Source: Pseudophaeobacter profundi (lineage in GTDB: Bacteria > Pseudomonadota > Alphaproteobacteria > Rhodobacterales > Rhodobacteraceae). Taken from it: 64,000 bases of DNA. A program made the position numbers and the translations under genes. The DNA is taken from NCBI RefSeq assembly GCF_029697505.1, contig NZ_JARJEF010000009.1, forward strand, positions 1 to 64,000, given 5' to 3'. The notes under the pieces are model-generated. The model was not told the origin of the DNA. It made no database searches and was given only the letters and a program-made list of their open reading frames with translations. Of the stretch, positions 52,901-61,720 are shown piece by piece; the first letter of the stretch is position 1; each line of letters starts with the position of its first letter.

Positions 52901-54843
52901 AACGCACACCAAAGGATCTGGAAGGTGCCCATCGCAAGCTGAGCCGCCGCGCGCTGCTTTTGGGCGGGCTGCAACTGGGCTTTGCCGGGGGGCTGGCTGC
53001 GCGCATGCGCTATCTGCAGGTCGATCAGGCAGATCAGTTCCGCCTGCTGGCCGAAGAGAACCGCATCAACATCCGCCTGTTGGCCCCCGCCCGTGGCGAA
53101 GTTTTTGATCGCAATGGCAAGACCCTGGCCCATAACTCCCCCTCCTATCGGATCATCATCGTCCCAGAAGATGCCGATGATGTGGAGGCGGTGATCGCCA
53201 GGCTGTCAAAGCTGATCCATCTGCCCGCCGAAGACATCGAACGTGCCCGCACAGAGATGCGCCGCTCGCCGCCCTTTTTGCCGATCACCCTGGCGGACCA
53301 GCTGACCTGGGAAGATATCTCAAAGGTGGCGGTGAACGCCCCGGCCCTGCCCGGCATCACCCCAGAGGTCGGCCTGACGCGCATCTATCCGCAACAAAGC
53401 GATTTTGCCCATGTGGTGGGCTATGTGGGTCCCGTGTCCGATTATGATCTTAGCAAACTGGAGTCACCGGACCCGGTGCTGCGCATTCCGCGCTTTCAGA
53501 TCGGCAAGGTCGGCTTTGAGGCCAAGCGCGAAGATGTGCTGCGCGGCACCGCCGGAGCCAAACGGGTCGAAGTAAACGCAACTGGCCGCGTCATGCGGGA
53601 ACTGGACCGCAAGGAAGGCCAGGCCGGTGCCGATATGCAGCTGGCGGTAGATGCGGGATTGCAGAACTACGCCCAGGCCCGGCTGGGCGGCGAGAGCGCC
53701 GCCGTGGTGGTGGTAGACTGTGACACGGGTGACCTGCGCGCCATTGCATCTGCCCCCAGTTTCGACCCCAACCTGTTTGTTCGCGGCATTTCGGTGGCGG
53801 ACTACAGCCTGCTCACAGAGGATCCCTACCGCCCCCTCGCCAACAAGACCGTGCAGGGCACCTATCCCCCCGGATCGACCTTCAAAATGGTTGTCTCGCT
53901 GGCAGCACTCGAAGAGGGGCTGATCGGGCCGGAAGATACCGTCTGGTGCCCCGGCTATCTAGAGGTTTCGGGGCGGCGCTTTCACTGCTGGAAACGGGCC
54001 GGACATGGCCATGTCGATCTCAATACCTCGCTCAAGCAGTCCTGCGATGTCTATTACTACGATCTGGCAATCAAGGTGGGCATCGACAAGATTTCAGCCA
54101 TGGCCAACCGGATGGGGCTGGGCGTGCGCCACGACCTGCCGATGTCGGCGGTGGCGAGCGGGCTGGCCCCTGATCGGGACTGGAAGGCGCGGGTACGCGG
54201 CCAGGACTGGCTGGTCGGGGATACCGTCAATGTCTCTATCGGTCAGGGATTCATGCTGGCTTCGCCCATGCAGCTGGCAGTGATGACCGCCCGCCTGGCC
54301 ACCGGGCGCAGTGTGACCCCACGCCTGGTGAAATCCATCGACGGGGTAGAACAGCCCTCGGGGGCAGGCACCTCTATGGGGCTGAATGAAAACAATCTGC
54401 GCATGGTGCGACGCGGCATGTATTCGGTCAGCAACGACAGGCGCGGCACCGGCTATCGCTCGCGTATCATTGCCGAAGGCATGCGGATGGGCGGCAAGAG
54501 CGGCACCAGCCAGGTCCGCAATATCACCGCCGCCGAACGCGCCGCCGGGGTAATCCGCAACAAGGATCTGCCATGGGAGCGGCGCGATCACGCGCTCTAC
54601 GTCTGCTTTGCCCCCTTCGACAAACCCAAATACGCCATCTCGGTGATCGTTGAACATGGCGGTGGTGGCTCTACCGCTGCGGCCCCCATTGCCCGCGATG
54701 TGATGTTGCAGGCGCTTTACGATGGCACCCCGCCCCTTTCCGCCTATCCCAAAGGCGATCGCAGCCGCATCAAGGCCCAACAAGAGCGGCTGGAGCGCGA
54801 ACGCATCGAACGCGACACTCCCCAAGACAGTGACCGGGCATGA
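52897..54843 (+). CDS. mrdA: Penicillin-binding protein 2 (peptidoglycan transpeptidase)
   Basis: The 648-residue class B PBP is the elongation transpeptidase. A single N-terminal helix (LLLGGLQLGFAGGLAARM) anchors it. The dimerisation domain spans about 60-230 (RGEVFDRNGKTLAHN near 66). The transpeptidase domain has Ser327-T-F-Lys330, Ser382-C-D384, and KSGTS near 520. The C-terminal 30 residues are a charged, Arg/Glu-rich tail. The start is the ATG overlapping the mreD stop; the frame extending to 52684 is antisense-like sequence within mreD. Confidence 0.95.
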   Translation: MKRTPKDLEGAHRKLSRRALLLGGLQLGFAGGLAARMRYLQVDQADQFRLLAEENRINIRLLAPARGEVFDRNGKTLAHNSPSYRIIIVPEDADDVEAVIARLSKLIHLPAEDIERARTEMRRSPPFLPITLADQLTWEDISKVAVNAPALPGITPEVGLTRIYPQQSDFAHVVGYVGPVSDYDLSKLESPDPVLRIPRFQIGKVGFEAKREDVLRGTAGAKRVEVNATGRVMRELDRKEGQAGADMQLAVDAGLQNYAQARLGGESAAVVVVDCDTGDLRAIASAPSFDPNLFVRGISVADYSLLTEDPYRPLANKTVQGTYPPGSTFKMVVSLAALEEGLIGPEDTVWCPGYLEVSGRRFHCWKRAGHGHVDLNTSLKQSCDVYYYDLAIKVGIDKISAMANRMGLGVRHDLPMSAVASGLAPDRDWKARVRGQDWLVGDTVNVSIGQGFMLASPMQLAVMTARLATGRSVTPRLVKSIDGVEQPSGAGTSMGLNENNLRMVRRGMYSVSNDRRGTGYRSRIIAEGMRMGGKSGTSQVRNITAAERAAGVIRNKDLPWERRDHALYVCFAPFDKPKYAISVIVEHGGGGSTAAAPIARDVMLQALYDGTPPLSAYPKGDRSRIKAQQERLERERIERDTPQDSDRA

Positions 54844-55979
54844 GCTACCTTGAGTATAACGCCAAGGCGACCCCCTCGGGGTTTCGCAAGATCCTCTATC
54901 TGAACTGGCCGCTGACCCTGTTGCTGGCCTCGGTGGCCGGGGTTGGGTTCCTGATGCTCTACTCGGTCGCGGGCGGGTCCTTTTCGCCCTGGGCCGAACC
55001 ACAGTTCAAACGCTTCCTGCTGGGCATGGGGGTGATGCTGGTGGTGGGCATGGTGCCGATCTGGTTCTGGCGCAATATCTCGGTGGTGGCTTATCTGATC
55101 TCTGTTGCGCTGCTCCTGGCGGTTGAATTCTTTGGCACCGTCGGCATGGGGGCACAGCGCTGGATAGACATTGGCTTTATGCGGCTGCAGCCCTCAGAGC
55201 TGATGAAGATCACCTCGGTCATGCTGCTGGCCGCCTATTACGACTGGCTACCGCCAGAGCGCAGTTCGCGGCTGATCTGGGTGTTGCTGCCACTGCTGAT
55301 GATCCTATTCCCCACCCTTCTGGTGCTGCGCCAACCGGATCTGGGCACCTCGATCCTGTTGATGGCCGCCGGCGGCGGGGTGATGTTTCTGGCGGGGGTC
55401 CACTGGGCCTATTTTGCCGCCGTCATTGGTGCCGCCGTAGGGCTGGTGAGCGCCGTATTCCAAAGCCGCGGCACCGACTGGCAACTGCTCAAGGACTACC
55501 AGTATCGCCGCATCGACACCTTCCTCGACCCGTCACAAGACCCGCTGGGCGCGGGATATCATATCACCCAATCCAAGATCGCCCTGGGCTCGGGCGGCTG
55601 GTCGGGACGCGGCTATATGCAGGGCACCCAGTCACGGCTGAACTTTCTGCCGGAAAAGCACACGGATTTCATTTTCACCACCCTCGCCGAAGAGTTTGGC
55701 TTTATTGGCGGCCTCACCCTGCTCAGCCTCTACATGCTGATCATCGTCTTTTGCGTCGCCACCGCGCTGGCGGCCAAGGATCGGTTTTCATCGCTGGTCT
55801 CCCTGGGTGTGGCCATCACCTTTTTCCTGTTCTTTGCCGTCAATATGTCGATGGTCATGGGCCTGGCCCCCGTCGTGGGCGTGCCACTGCCGCTGGTTTC
55901 TTACGGGGGCTCGGCGATGCTGGTGCTGCTGGCCGCCTTTGGTCTGGTCCAAAGCGCCAATGTACACCGCCCCCGCTAG
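54840..55979 (+). CDS. rodA: Peptidoglycan glycosyltransferase RodA (SEDS family)
   Basis: The 379-residue polytopic protein has about ten helices and is the SEDS polymerase paired with PBP2. Characteristic segments are LQPSELMKITSVMLLAAYYDWL near 118 and LPEKHTDFIFTTLAEEFGFIGG near 270. The family's last signature VGVPLPLVSYGGSAMLVLLAA is near 345. The start overlaps the mrdA stop by four bases (ATGA). It closes the mreBCD-mrdA-rodA operon. Confidence 0.95.
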   Translation: MSYLEYNAKATPSGFRKILYLNWPLTLLLASVAGVGFLMLYSVAGGSFSPWAEPQFKRFLLGMGVMLVVGMVPIWFWRNISVVAYLISVALLLAVEFFGTVGMGAQRWIDIGFMRLQPSELMKITSVMLLAAYYDWLPPERSSRLIWVLLPLLMILFPTLLVLRQPDLGTSILLMAAGGGVMFLAGVHWAYFAAVIGAAVGLVSAVFQSRGTDWQLLKDYQYRRIDTFLDPSQDPLGAGYHITQSKIALGSGGWSGRGYMQGTQSRLNFLPEKHTDFIFTTLAEEFGFIGGLTLLSLYMLIIVFCVATALAAKDRFSSLVSLGVAITFFLFFAVNMSMVMGLAPVVGVPLPLVSYGGSAMLVLLAAFGLVQSANVHRPR

Positions 55980-56144
55980 GCCTGCCCCCAGCCAACAGCG
56001 GACAAGGCAAATATCTGCAACCAGGCTTGATGCTTGTGTCAAACCCTGCATCCATGAGACACCCATGCCAGAACACAGAACACAAGCTGCGGCTTTCCCT
56101 GACATCCCCCGATATCAAGGAACACCGCGATTGGAGCACAGAGC

Positions 56145-56555
56145 ATGAGCATCTTTCACCTCGCCTATCATGTGGATGACCTGGACAAGGCCCGCGCCTT
56201 TTATGGCGGCCTGTTGGGCTGCACCGAGGGGCGCAGCACCGACACCTGGGTCGATTACAACTTCTTTGGCCACCAGATCTCACTGCACCTCGGCACGGCC
56301 TTTGCCACCGCCAAGACCGGAAAGGTCGGGGAACACATGGTGCCGATGCCGCATCTGGGGGTGATCCTGCCCCAGCAGGACTGGCAGGCCCTGGCCGATC
56401 ACCTGGTGCAGGCGGGGCTGGATTTCACCCTGCCCCCAACCACACGCTTTGCCAATGAACCGGGTGAACAAAGCACCATGTTCTTTCACGACCCCGCCGG
56501 CAACCCGATCGAGATCAAAGGCTTCAAGGACATGGCCGGGGTATTTGCCACATGA
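56145..56555 (+). CDS. VOC-family (glyoxalase-like) protein
   Basis: The 136-residue protein has two betaalphabetabetabeta units of the vicinal oxygen chelate fold. FHLAYHVDDLDKARAFYGGL opens the first with a His ligand, and GEQSTMFFHDPAGNPIEIKGF closes the second with His and Glu positions for a metal. The substrate is unknown. It is translationally coupled to the reductase gene that follows (ATGA overlap at 56552-56555). It stands apart from the mre operon by 165 bases. Confidence 0.85.
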   Translation: MSIFHLAYHVDDLDKARAFYGGLLGCTEGRSTDTWVDYNFFGHQISLHLGTAFATAKTGKVGEHMVPMPHLGVILPQQDWQALADHLVQAGLDFTLPPTTRFANEPGEQSTMFFHDPAGNPIEIKGFKDMAGVFAT

Positions 56556-57478
56556 TCAAGGTTCAATTCGCCGCCCGCCCGGAACGCTGGGACAGCTATA
56601 GGCCTGCGCTCGAAACCGCCTTCGCCGCCGCCCAACTACAGGTCGACCTGCGCCAGAATCACCCCGCCGCAGAGGTGGACTATGTGATCTACGCCCCCAA
56701 CTCCGACCTGCAGGATTTCACCCCCTACACCCGCTGCAAGGCAGTGCTCAACCTCTGGGCCGGGGTGGAAAAGATCACGGGCAATACCAGCCTGACACAG
56801 CCGCTGTGCCGGATGGTCGATCCCGGTCTGACAGCGGGCATGGTGGAATGGGTCACCGGTCATGTGCTGCGCTACCACCTTGACATCGACCGCAGCCTCG
56901 CCACCCAGGATCGCTGGGATCCGGTTGTGCCCCCCCTGGCACAGGAACGGGCGGTCACCCTGCTGGGGCTCGGCGCATTGGGAACCGCTTGCGCCACCGC
57001 GCTGCAGCGGCTCGGCTTTCCCGTCACCGGCTGGTCACGGTCGCAAAAAACGCTCGCAGGCCTTAACTGCGAACACGGGGCCGAGGGGCTGACACGCGCC
57101 CTGGCAACCGCCGAGATCGTGATCTTGCTGCTGCCCGACACTGCCGCCACAGAAAACACCCTGAATGCGACAACCCTGGCGCATCTGCCCAAAGGCGCGC
57201 GGATCATCAACCCCGGCCGCGGCCCCCTGATCGACGATGCCGCCCTGCTGGACGCACTCGACAGCGGCCAGATTGCCCATGCCACCCTTGATGTCTTCCG
57301 CCAAGAACCGCTGCCGCAAACCCACCCCTATTGGGCCCACCCACGGGTCACGGTCACGCCCCATATCGCGGCAGAAACGCGCCCCCTGACTGCGGCACAG
57401 ATGATTGCCAAAAACATCCAGCGCGGCGAAAGCGGCCTGCCCTTTCTCAACCAGGTCGATCGCCAGCTCGGCTACTGA
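56552..57478 (+). CDS. Glyoxylate/hydroxypyruvate reductase A-like dehydrogenase
   Basis: The 308-residue NAD(P)H-dependent 2-hydroxyacid dehydrogenase has a Rossmann domain with GLGALGTACATALQRLGFPV near 140. The catalytic Arg is in NPGRGPLIDD near 222, Glu in DVFRQEPLP near 250 and His in TPHIAAET near 270. GhrA reduces glyoxylate and hydroxypyruvate. It is coupled to the VOC gene, so the two may act on related 2-oxo compounds, though that is inference. Two stem-loops follow the stop. Confidence 0.9.
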   Translation: MIKVQFAARPERWDSYRPALETAFAAAQLQVDLRQNHPAAEVDYVIYAPNSDLQDFTPYTRCKAVLNLWAGVEKITGNTSLTQPLCRMVDPGLTAGMVEWVTGHVLRYHLDIDRSLATQDRWDPVVPPLAQERAVTLLGLGALGTACATALQRLGFPVTGWSRSQKTLAGLNCEHGAEGLTRALATAEIVILLLPDTAATENTLNATTLAHLPKGARIINPGRGPLIDDAALLDALDSGQIAHATLDVFRQEPLPQTHPYWAHPRVTVTPHIAAETRPLTAAQMIAKNIQRGESGLPFLNQVDRQLGY

Positions 57479-57513
57479 TCAGCCCAGGCTGCCAACACCT
57501 GCAACGGCAGGCG

Positions 57514-57578
57514 CCTCCCCCATATTCATCTTACGAAAAATACCTCGGGGGAGGTCGCAGACCGGGGGCAGCGCCCCC
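57514..57578. terminator. Two consecutive stem-loops between convergent genes
   Basis: CCTCCCCC (57514-57521) pairs with GGGGGAGG (57547-57554), and directly afterwards GGGGGC (57564-57569) pairs with GCCCCC (57573-57578). The first loop contains TACGAAAAATACC, a sequence pattern often seen between genes of Roseobacters. Confidence 0.5.
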
Positions 57579-57614
57579 GCCCACCTCACCTCTCTGCTCA
57601 GCCCAGCGGCACCA

Positions 57615-59633
57615 TCACCCGACAGCGGCCAGGCCGCGCCCCTTTAGCAGCGCCTCAACCCCTGGCAGACGGCCGCGAAACGCGGTGTATAGCTCTGCCG
57701 CATCGACGGATCCGCCCTTGGACAGGATATGGCGTTCCAATGCGGCGGCGCGTTCGGGGTCAAAGGCGCCTCCCGCCTCTTCAAAGGCGGCAAAGGCATC
57801 GGCATCCATCACCTCGGACCACATGTAGCTGTAATAGCCCGAGGAATAGCCATCTCCAGAAAACACATGGGCAAACTGCGGTGTCGCATGGCGCATGGTG
57901 ATGGCCGCGGGCATACCGATTTCGGCCAGCACCTCTGCCTGTTTCTCCATCACATCCTGTGGCGGCGCCCCCTCATGAAACTCCAGATCCGCCAGCGCCG
58001 AGGCCACATATTCCACCGTCTGGAAGCCCATATCAAAGGTCGCGGCCCCCAGCACTTTTTGCAACAATTCGGGCGGCATCGCTTCGCCGGTCTCCGCATG
58101 GGTGGCAAATTCGCTCAGCACCTCGGGCACCTCCAGCCAATGTTCATAGAGCTGGCTTGGCAATTCGACAAAATCACGCGCAACCGAGGTGCCAGAGATG
58201 CTCTCGTAGCTGACATCAGACAGCATCTGATGCAGCGCATGGCCAAATTCATGGAACAGGGTGCGCGCGTCATCCCAGGACAACAGGGCCGGATCGCCTT
58301 TGGCAAAGTTGCAGACGTTGATGACAACCGGGCTCTGCTCTTGCGGCAGTTTCGCCTGGGCACGCATTGCCGAACACCAGGCGCCCGAGCGCTTGGAGCC
58401 GCGGGCAAAGTAATCGCCGATAAAGACCGCCAGATGCTTGCCCGCGCGCGTGACCTCCCAGGCGCGGCAATCGGGGTGGTACAGCGGCACATCCAGCGGT
58501 TTGAACTCTAGTCCGAACAGACGGTTGGCACAGGCAAAGCTGGCCTCGATCATCCGGTCCAGCTGCAGGTAGGGCTTCAGTTCCGCCTCATCCAGATCAT
58601 GTTCGGCCTTGCGCCGCTTTTCAGCGTAGTAGCGCCAGTCCCAGGGTTCCAGATCGCCGTTAATCCCATCCTGATGCATCATCTCGGTCAGGATCCTGGC
58701 ATCACTGTCGGCCTGCGCCTTGGCCGGCTGCCAGACCTGCATCAGCAGATCCCGCACCGCCTCCGGGGTTTTGGCCATCTCGGTTTCCAACTTGTAGGCG
58801 GCAAAACTGTCATAGCCCAGCAGGGCAGCGCGTTCGGCTCGCAGCGCCAGGATCTCGGCCGCGATGGCACGGTTGTCGCTGTCGCCTCCGTTGGCCCCAC
58901 GTGCGCACCAGGCGGCAAAGGCCTTTTGCCGAAGATCGCGGCGGGGGGAAAACTGCAGGAACGGCGTGATAACCGACCGCGACAGCGTCACCACCGGGCC
59001 TGGCGCGCCCATCTCTGCGCCTGCCGCCCGGGTCGCGTCCACAACGAAGTCCGGCAAGCCCTCAAGGTCCGCCTCGCTCAGTTCCATATGCCAGTCGCGC
59101 TCATCCGCCAGCAGGTTCTGGGTAAAGGCGGTGCCAAGCGTGGCCAGGCGGCCCTTGATCTCTTGCATCCGCTGGTCATCCGCCCCGGTCAAGGCGGCAC
59201 CACCGCGTACAAAGCCGCGATGGGTCAGCATCAAAACCCGGCTCTGCTCGTCGGTCAGACCCAGATTATCGCGTTGATCCCAAACAGATTTCACCCGCGC
59301 ATAAAGCGTTTTATTGGCAGTGATGGCGGAAAAATGTGCCGCCAGTTTGGGGGAAAAGTCACGCTGCAGCTCTTCGCGCTTTGCGTTGCTATCTGCCCCC
59401 GCCACGGTGAAGAACACCGACAAGACCTGCTCCAGCTCGCGCACCGGGGTCTCCAGTGCCTCGACCACATTGGCAAAGCTGGGCGGCGCGGTGTTGTTGG
59501 CGATGGCATCGATCCAGGCGCTATGGGCAGCCAGCGCCTGCTCCAGTGCCGGGGCAAAATCATCATCACTAATGCGGCTGAAGGGGGCAATTTCAAACGG
59601 CGTGTCCCAATGGGACAAAAGCGGGTTGGACAT
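57615..59633 (-). CDS. M3-family oligopeptidase (Dcp/oligopeptidase A type)
   Basis: The 672-residue cytoplasmic zinc metallopeptidase of the thimet-oligopeptidase family degrades peptides from protein turnover. The catalytic HExxH motif is HEFGHALHQM near 455, in ARTLFHEFGHALH, and the third zinc ligand Glu follows about 25 residues later in SYESISGTSVARDFVELPSQ. The protein is full length for the family. AAAGGAGA precedes the ATG at 59633. It is convergent with the reductase gene. Confidence 0.93.
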   Translation of the reverse strand: MSNPLLSHWDTPFEIAPFSRISDDDFAPALEQALAAHSAWIDAIANNTAPPSFANVVEALETPVRELEQVLSVFFTVAGADSNAKREELQRDFSPKLAAHFSAITANKTLYARVKSVWDQRDNLGLTDEQSRVLMLTHRGFVRGGAALTGADDQRMQEIKGRLATLGTAFTQNLLADERDWHMELSEADLEGLPDFVVDATRAAGAEMGAPGPVVTLSRSVITPFLQFSPRRDLRQKAFAAWCARGANGGDSDNRAIAAEILALRAERAALLGYDSFAAYKLETEMAKTPEAVRDLLMQVWQPAKAQADSDARILTEMMHQDGINGDLEPWDWRYYAEKRRKAEHDLDEAELKPYLQLDRMIEASFACANRLFGLEFKPLDVPLYHPDCRAWEVTRAGKHLAVFIGDYFARGSKRSGAWCSAMRAQAKLPQEQSPVVINVCNFAKGDPALLSWDDARTLFHEFGHALHQMLSDVSYESISGTSVARDFVELPSQLYEHWLEVPEVLSEFATHAETGEAMPPELLQKVLGAATFDMGFQTVEYVASALADLEFHEGAPPQDVMEKQAEVLAEIGMPAAITMRHATPQFAHVFSGDGYSSGYYSYMWSEVMDADAFAAFEEAGGAFDPERAAALERHILSKGGSVDAAELYTAFRGRLPGVEALLKGRGLAAVG

Positions 59634-59799
59634 GTCAAATCTCCTTTGATCGCGACGCTAGCGGCAAATTCGGACGGCTGCAATCAGGGTCCGAAGCGCC
59701 TGCCAAGACATGGCGCGCAAAAGTGAGCACCGGTTTTGCACAACATGCAAAATCAAATGAGATGAGCCAGCCAGGAGAACGCAAATGAACGCGGTAAAT

Positions 59800-60150
59800 C
59801 TAGCCGCCCACCTTCGGGCTGTCGACCAGAGAGGCTGGCAGAATACGGATCGGAACCCCGGCAATATTCGCCGCGCGCGCGATGCGCCATTCAAACCGGC
59901 CAATACGCCCATCGGTGTCGATCAGCACCACCACCGCCTCCTTGCCGGTCACCTCCGCGGCAAACAGGGCCTGCTGGATGCTGTCCAGGCTGCTGCGCTT
60001 GTCCAGACCGAACTCAACCACCCGGTTGTCATTCTCGCAATCTATCCGGATCGAGGCGGCACCATCGGGATAGGTAAAGTCATGCACGGTCTCGGACTCG
60101 CCGCCAAACAGGGCACCGCAAAGCGCGGTAATAAAAAAGGCTTCATTCAC
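59800..60150 (-). CDS. Conserved hypothetical protein, GTG start, ahead of the ThiF/MoeB-like gene
   Basis: The 116-residue protein opens MNEAFFITALCGALFGGESE from GTG 60150, 20 bases after the stop of the upstream gene (60170), with GAAAG as a weak ribosome-binding site. The rest, VEFGLDKRSSLDSIQQALFA and then EAVVVLIDTDGRIGRFEWRI, looks like an alternating alpha/beta protein. I do not recognise a family. It is the last gene of the coaBC-dut-moeB-like run on this strand. Its neighbours suggest cofactor or nucleotide metabolism, but no function is assigned. Confidence 0.65.
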   Translation of the reverse strand: MNEAFFITALCGALFGGESETVHDFTYPDGAASIRIDCENDNRVVEFGLDKRSSLDSIQQALFAAEVTGKEAVVVLIDTDGRIGRFEWRIARAANIAGVPIRILPASLVDSPKVGG

Positions 60151-60169
60151 TGCTGCGGGCTTTCTGACG

Positions 60170-61213
60170 TTAACGACCGTCGCTGCAAATCGGACAGTCC
60201 TGCCGCCGCGACAGGCGGATCTTGCGGCTTTCGCCGTATAGCCCATCATAGATCAGCATTTCGCCTTTCACGCCCGCGCCTGCGCCGGTGATCGCCTTGA
60301 TCGCCTCCATCGCCATCATTGCCCCCAGCACCCCCGGCAGCGGGCCAACCACCCCGGCTTCGGAACAGGACGGTGCCAGCCCGGCCGCCGGAGCTTCGGG
60401 GAAAATACACTGATAGCAGGGGCTGCCGCCTTTGGGGTGAAACAGGCTCAGCTGGCCTTCCCATTGCGACAGGGCCGCGGAAATCAGCGGCTTGCCCAGC
60501 TTTACCGCTGTGCGGTTGACCAGATAGCGGGTTTCAAAATTATCGCTGCCGTCCAGGATCAGGTCGAAATCGGCAAACAGCTCTGCGGCGATCTCTTCGG
60601 TCAGGCGACGATGAAAGGGGCGCACCTCGACATAGGGGTTTTGCGCCTTCATCGCGGCCTCGGCTGAAAACACCTTGGGCAGGCCAATATCCGCATCGCG
60701 GTGGATCACCTGGCGTTGCAGGTTGGCATTTTCCACCACATCGTCATCAATCACCCCAATGGTCCCTACCCCGGCCGCAGCCAGATATTGCAGTGCCGGA
60801 GCCCCGAGACCACCAGCACCAATCACCAAGACGCGGGCCTGTTTCAGTTTTTTCTGTCCCGGCCCGCCCAGCTCTCGCAGCACAATATGGCGGGCATAGC
60901 GGTTCAGCTCTGTTTCGCTAAACAGGGGGGCGGGGTCGGACATGGTGCTGCCTTTTGGTTGTGCACGGGCTTTGAGGGCAGAAATAATCCAGCCATAGCC
61001 CAGCGCCAAGAGGCCAAAGCCACCCAGCATCAGCCATAGCGCGGCAGAGCCACCCGTGGCCTGACGCAAAGCATGTTCAGCAGGCAGCGTCACCTGCAAG
61101 GCCAGAACAGCGGCAAACAGGATCGCCAACAGGCTGCCACGCAGGGCGCGGCTCCAGCCAAGATAACCGCCGCCCCACCAGATAAACGCCGCAAGGGCCA
61201 GGATCCGCAGCAT
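60170..61213 (-). CDS. ThiF/MoeB/HesA-family adenylyltransferase with N-terminal membrane helices
   Basis: The 347-residue protein has two parts. Residues 1-80 hold two to three predicted membrane helices (GSLLAILFAAVLALQVTLP and ALWLMLGGFGLLALGYGWII). From Met91 (MSDPAPLFSETELNRYARHI) it is a typical MoeB E1-like enzyme. It has ATP loop VIGAGGLGAPALQYLAAAGVG near 130, zinc pairs CYQC and CPIC, and adenylates the C-terminal glycine of a sulfur-carrier protein such as MoaD or ThiS. AAAGG precedes Met91, so a second, soluble product from 60943 is possible. Start overlaps the dut stop by one base. Confidence 0.88.
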   Translation of the reverse strand: MLRILALAAFIWWGGGYLGWSRALRGSLLAILFAAVLALQVTLPAEHALRQATGGSAALWLMLGGFGLLALGYGWIISALKARAQPKGSTMSDPAPLFSETELNRYARHIVLRELGGPGQKKLKQARVLVIGAGGLGAPALQYLAAAGVGTIGVIDDDVVENANLQRQVIHRDADIGLPKVFSAEAAMKAQNPYVEVRPFHRRLTEEIAAELFADFDLILDGSDNFETRYLVNRTAVKLGKPLISAALSQWEGQLSLFHPKGGSPCYQCIFPEAPAAGLAPSCSEAGVVGPLPGVLGAMMAMEAIKAITGAGAGVKGEMLIYDGLYGESRKIRLSRRQDCPICSDGR

Positions 61214-61668
61214 CAGCGCCGCCCCGTAGAGCCAAAGCCCCCTTGACCGCGCGCGGTTTCCTCTAGGGTGTCAACCAGCGAAATCCGGGCCTGCACAACG
61301 GGAGCTACCACCATCTGTGCAATCCGGTCGCCATGCGAGATGACAAAATCTGCATCGCCTGCGTTCATCACAATCACCCCCAGCGGGCCACGGTAATCGC
61401 TGTCGATGGTGCCGGGGCTGTTGGGCAGGGTGATCCCGTGTTTCAACGCCAGGCCGGAACGTGGCCGGATCTGCACCTCATAGCCCGGCGGAATAGACAG
61501 CCGCAGCCCGGTCGGCACCAGCATCCGCGCGCCGGGGGCCAGCGTCAGGCTACCACGATCCGGCAGGTTGGCGCGCAGGTCAGCCCCAGCCGCGCCAGCG
61601 GTTTCATAGGCGGGCAGCGGCAGATCCCGATCTGCACCAGCCTCATGGGTCACCCGGATTTCAACCAT
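61213..61668 (-). CDS. dut: dUTP diphosphatase
   Basis: The 151-residue trimeric enzyme hydrolyses dUTP, keeping uracil out of DNA and supplying dUMP. All five motifs are present: AGADLRA near 29, [12 protein letters not shown] near 70, [14 protein letters not shown] near 87, GDRIAQMV, and the final [12 protein letters not shown]. It overlaps the ThiF/MoeB-like gene by one base, and lies 52 bases downstream of coaBC, so the three form one transcript read on the minus strand. Confidence 0.95.
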   Translation of the reverse strand: MVEIRVTHEAGADRDLPLPAYETAGAAGADLRANLPDRGSLTLAPGARMLVPTGLRLSIPPGYEVQIRPRSGLALKHGITLPNSPGTIDSDYRGPLGVIVMNAGDADFVISHGDRIAQMVVAPVVQARISLVDTLEETARGQGGFGSTGRR

Positions 61669-61720
61669 CTCGTCCTCGTTTTTGTCGCTGATGTTTCACA
61701 GGGGCCAGCCTCTGGCAGGG

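Noticed and set aside
59785-60291. Plus-strand frame with AGGAGA ahead of ATG 59785
   Set aside because: Despite the good ribosome-binding site, the product is His/Arg-rich and antisense to two better-supported genes; a very short upstream peptide cannot be excluded.
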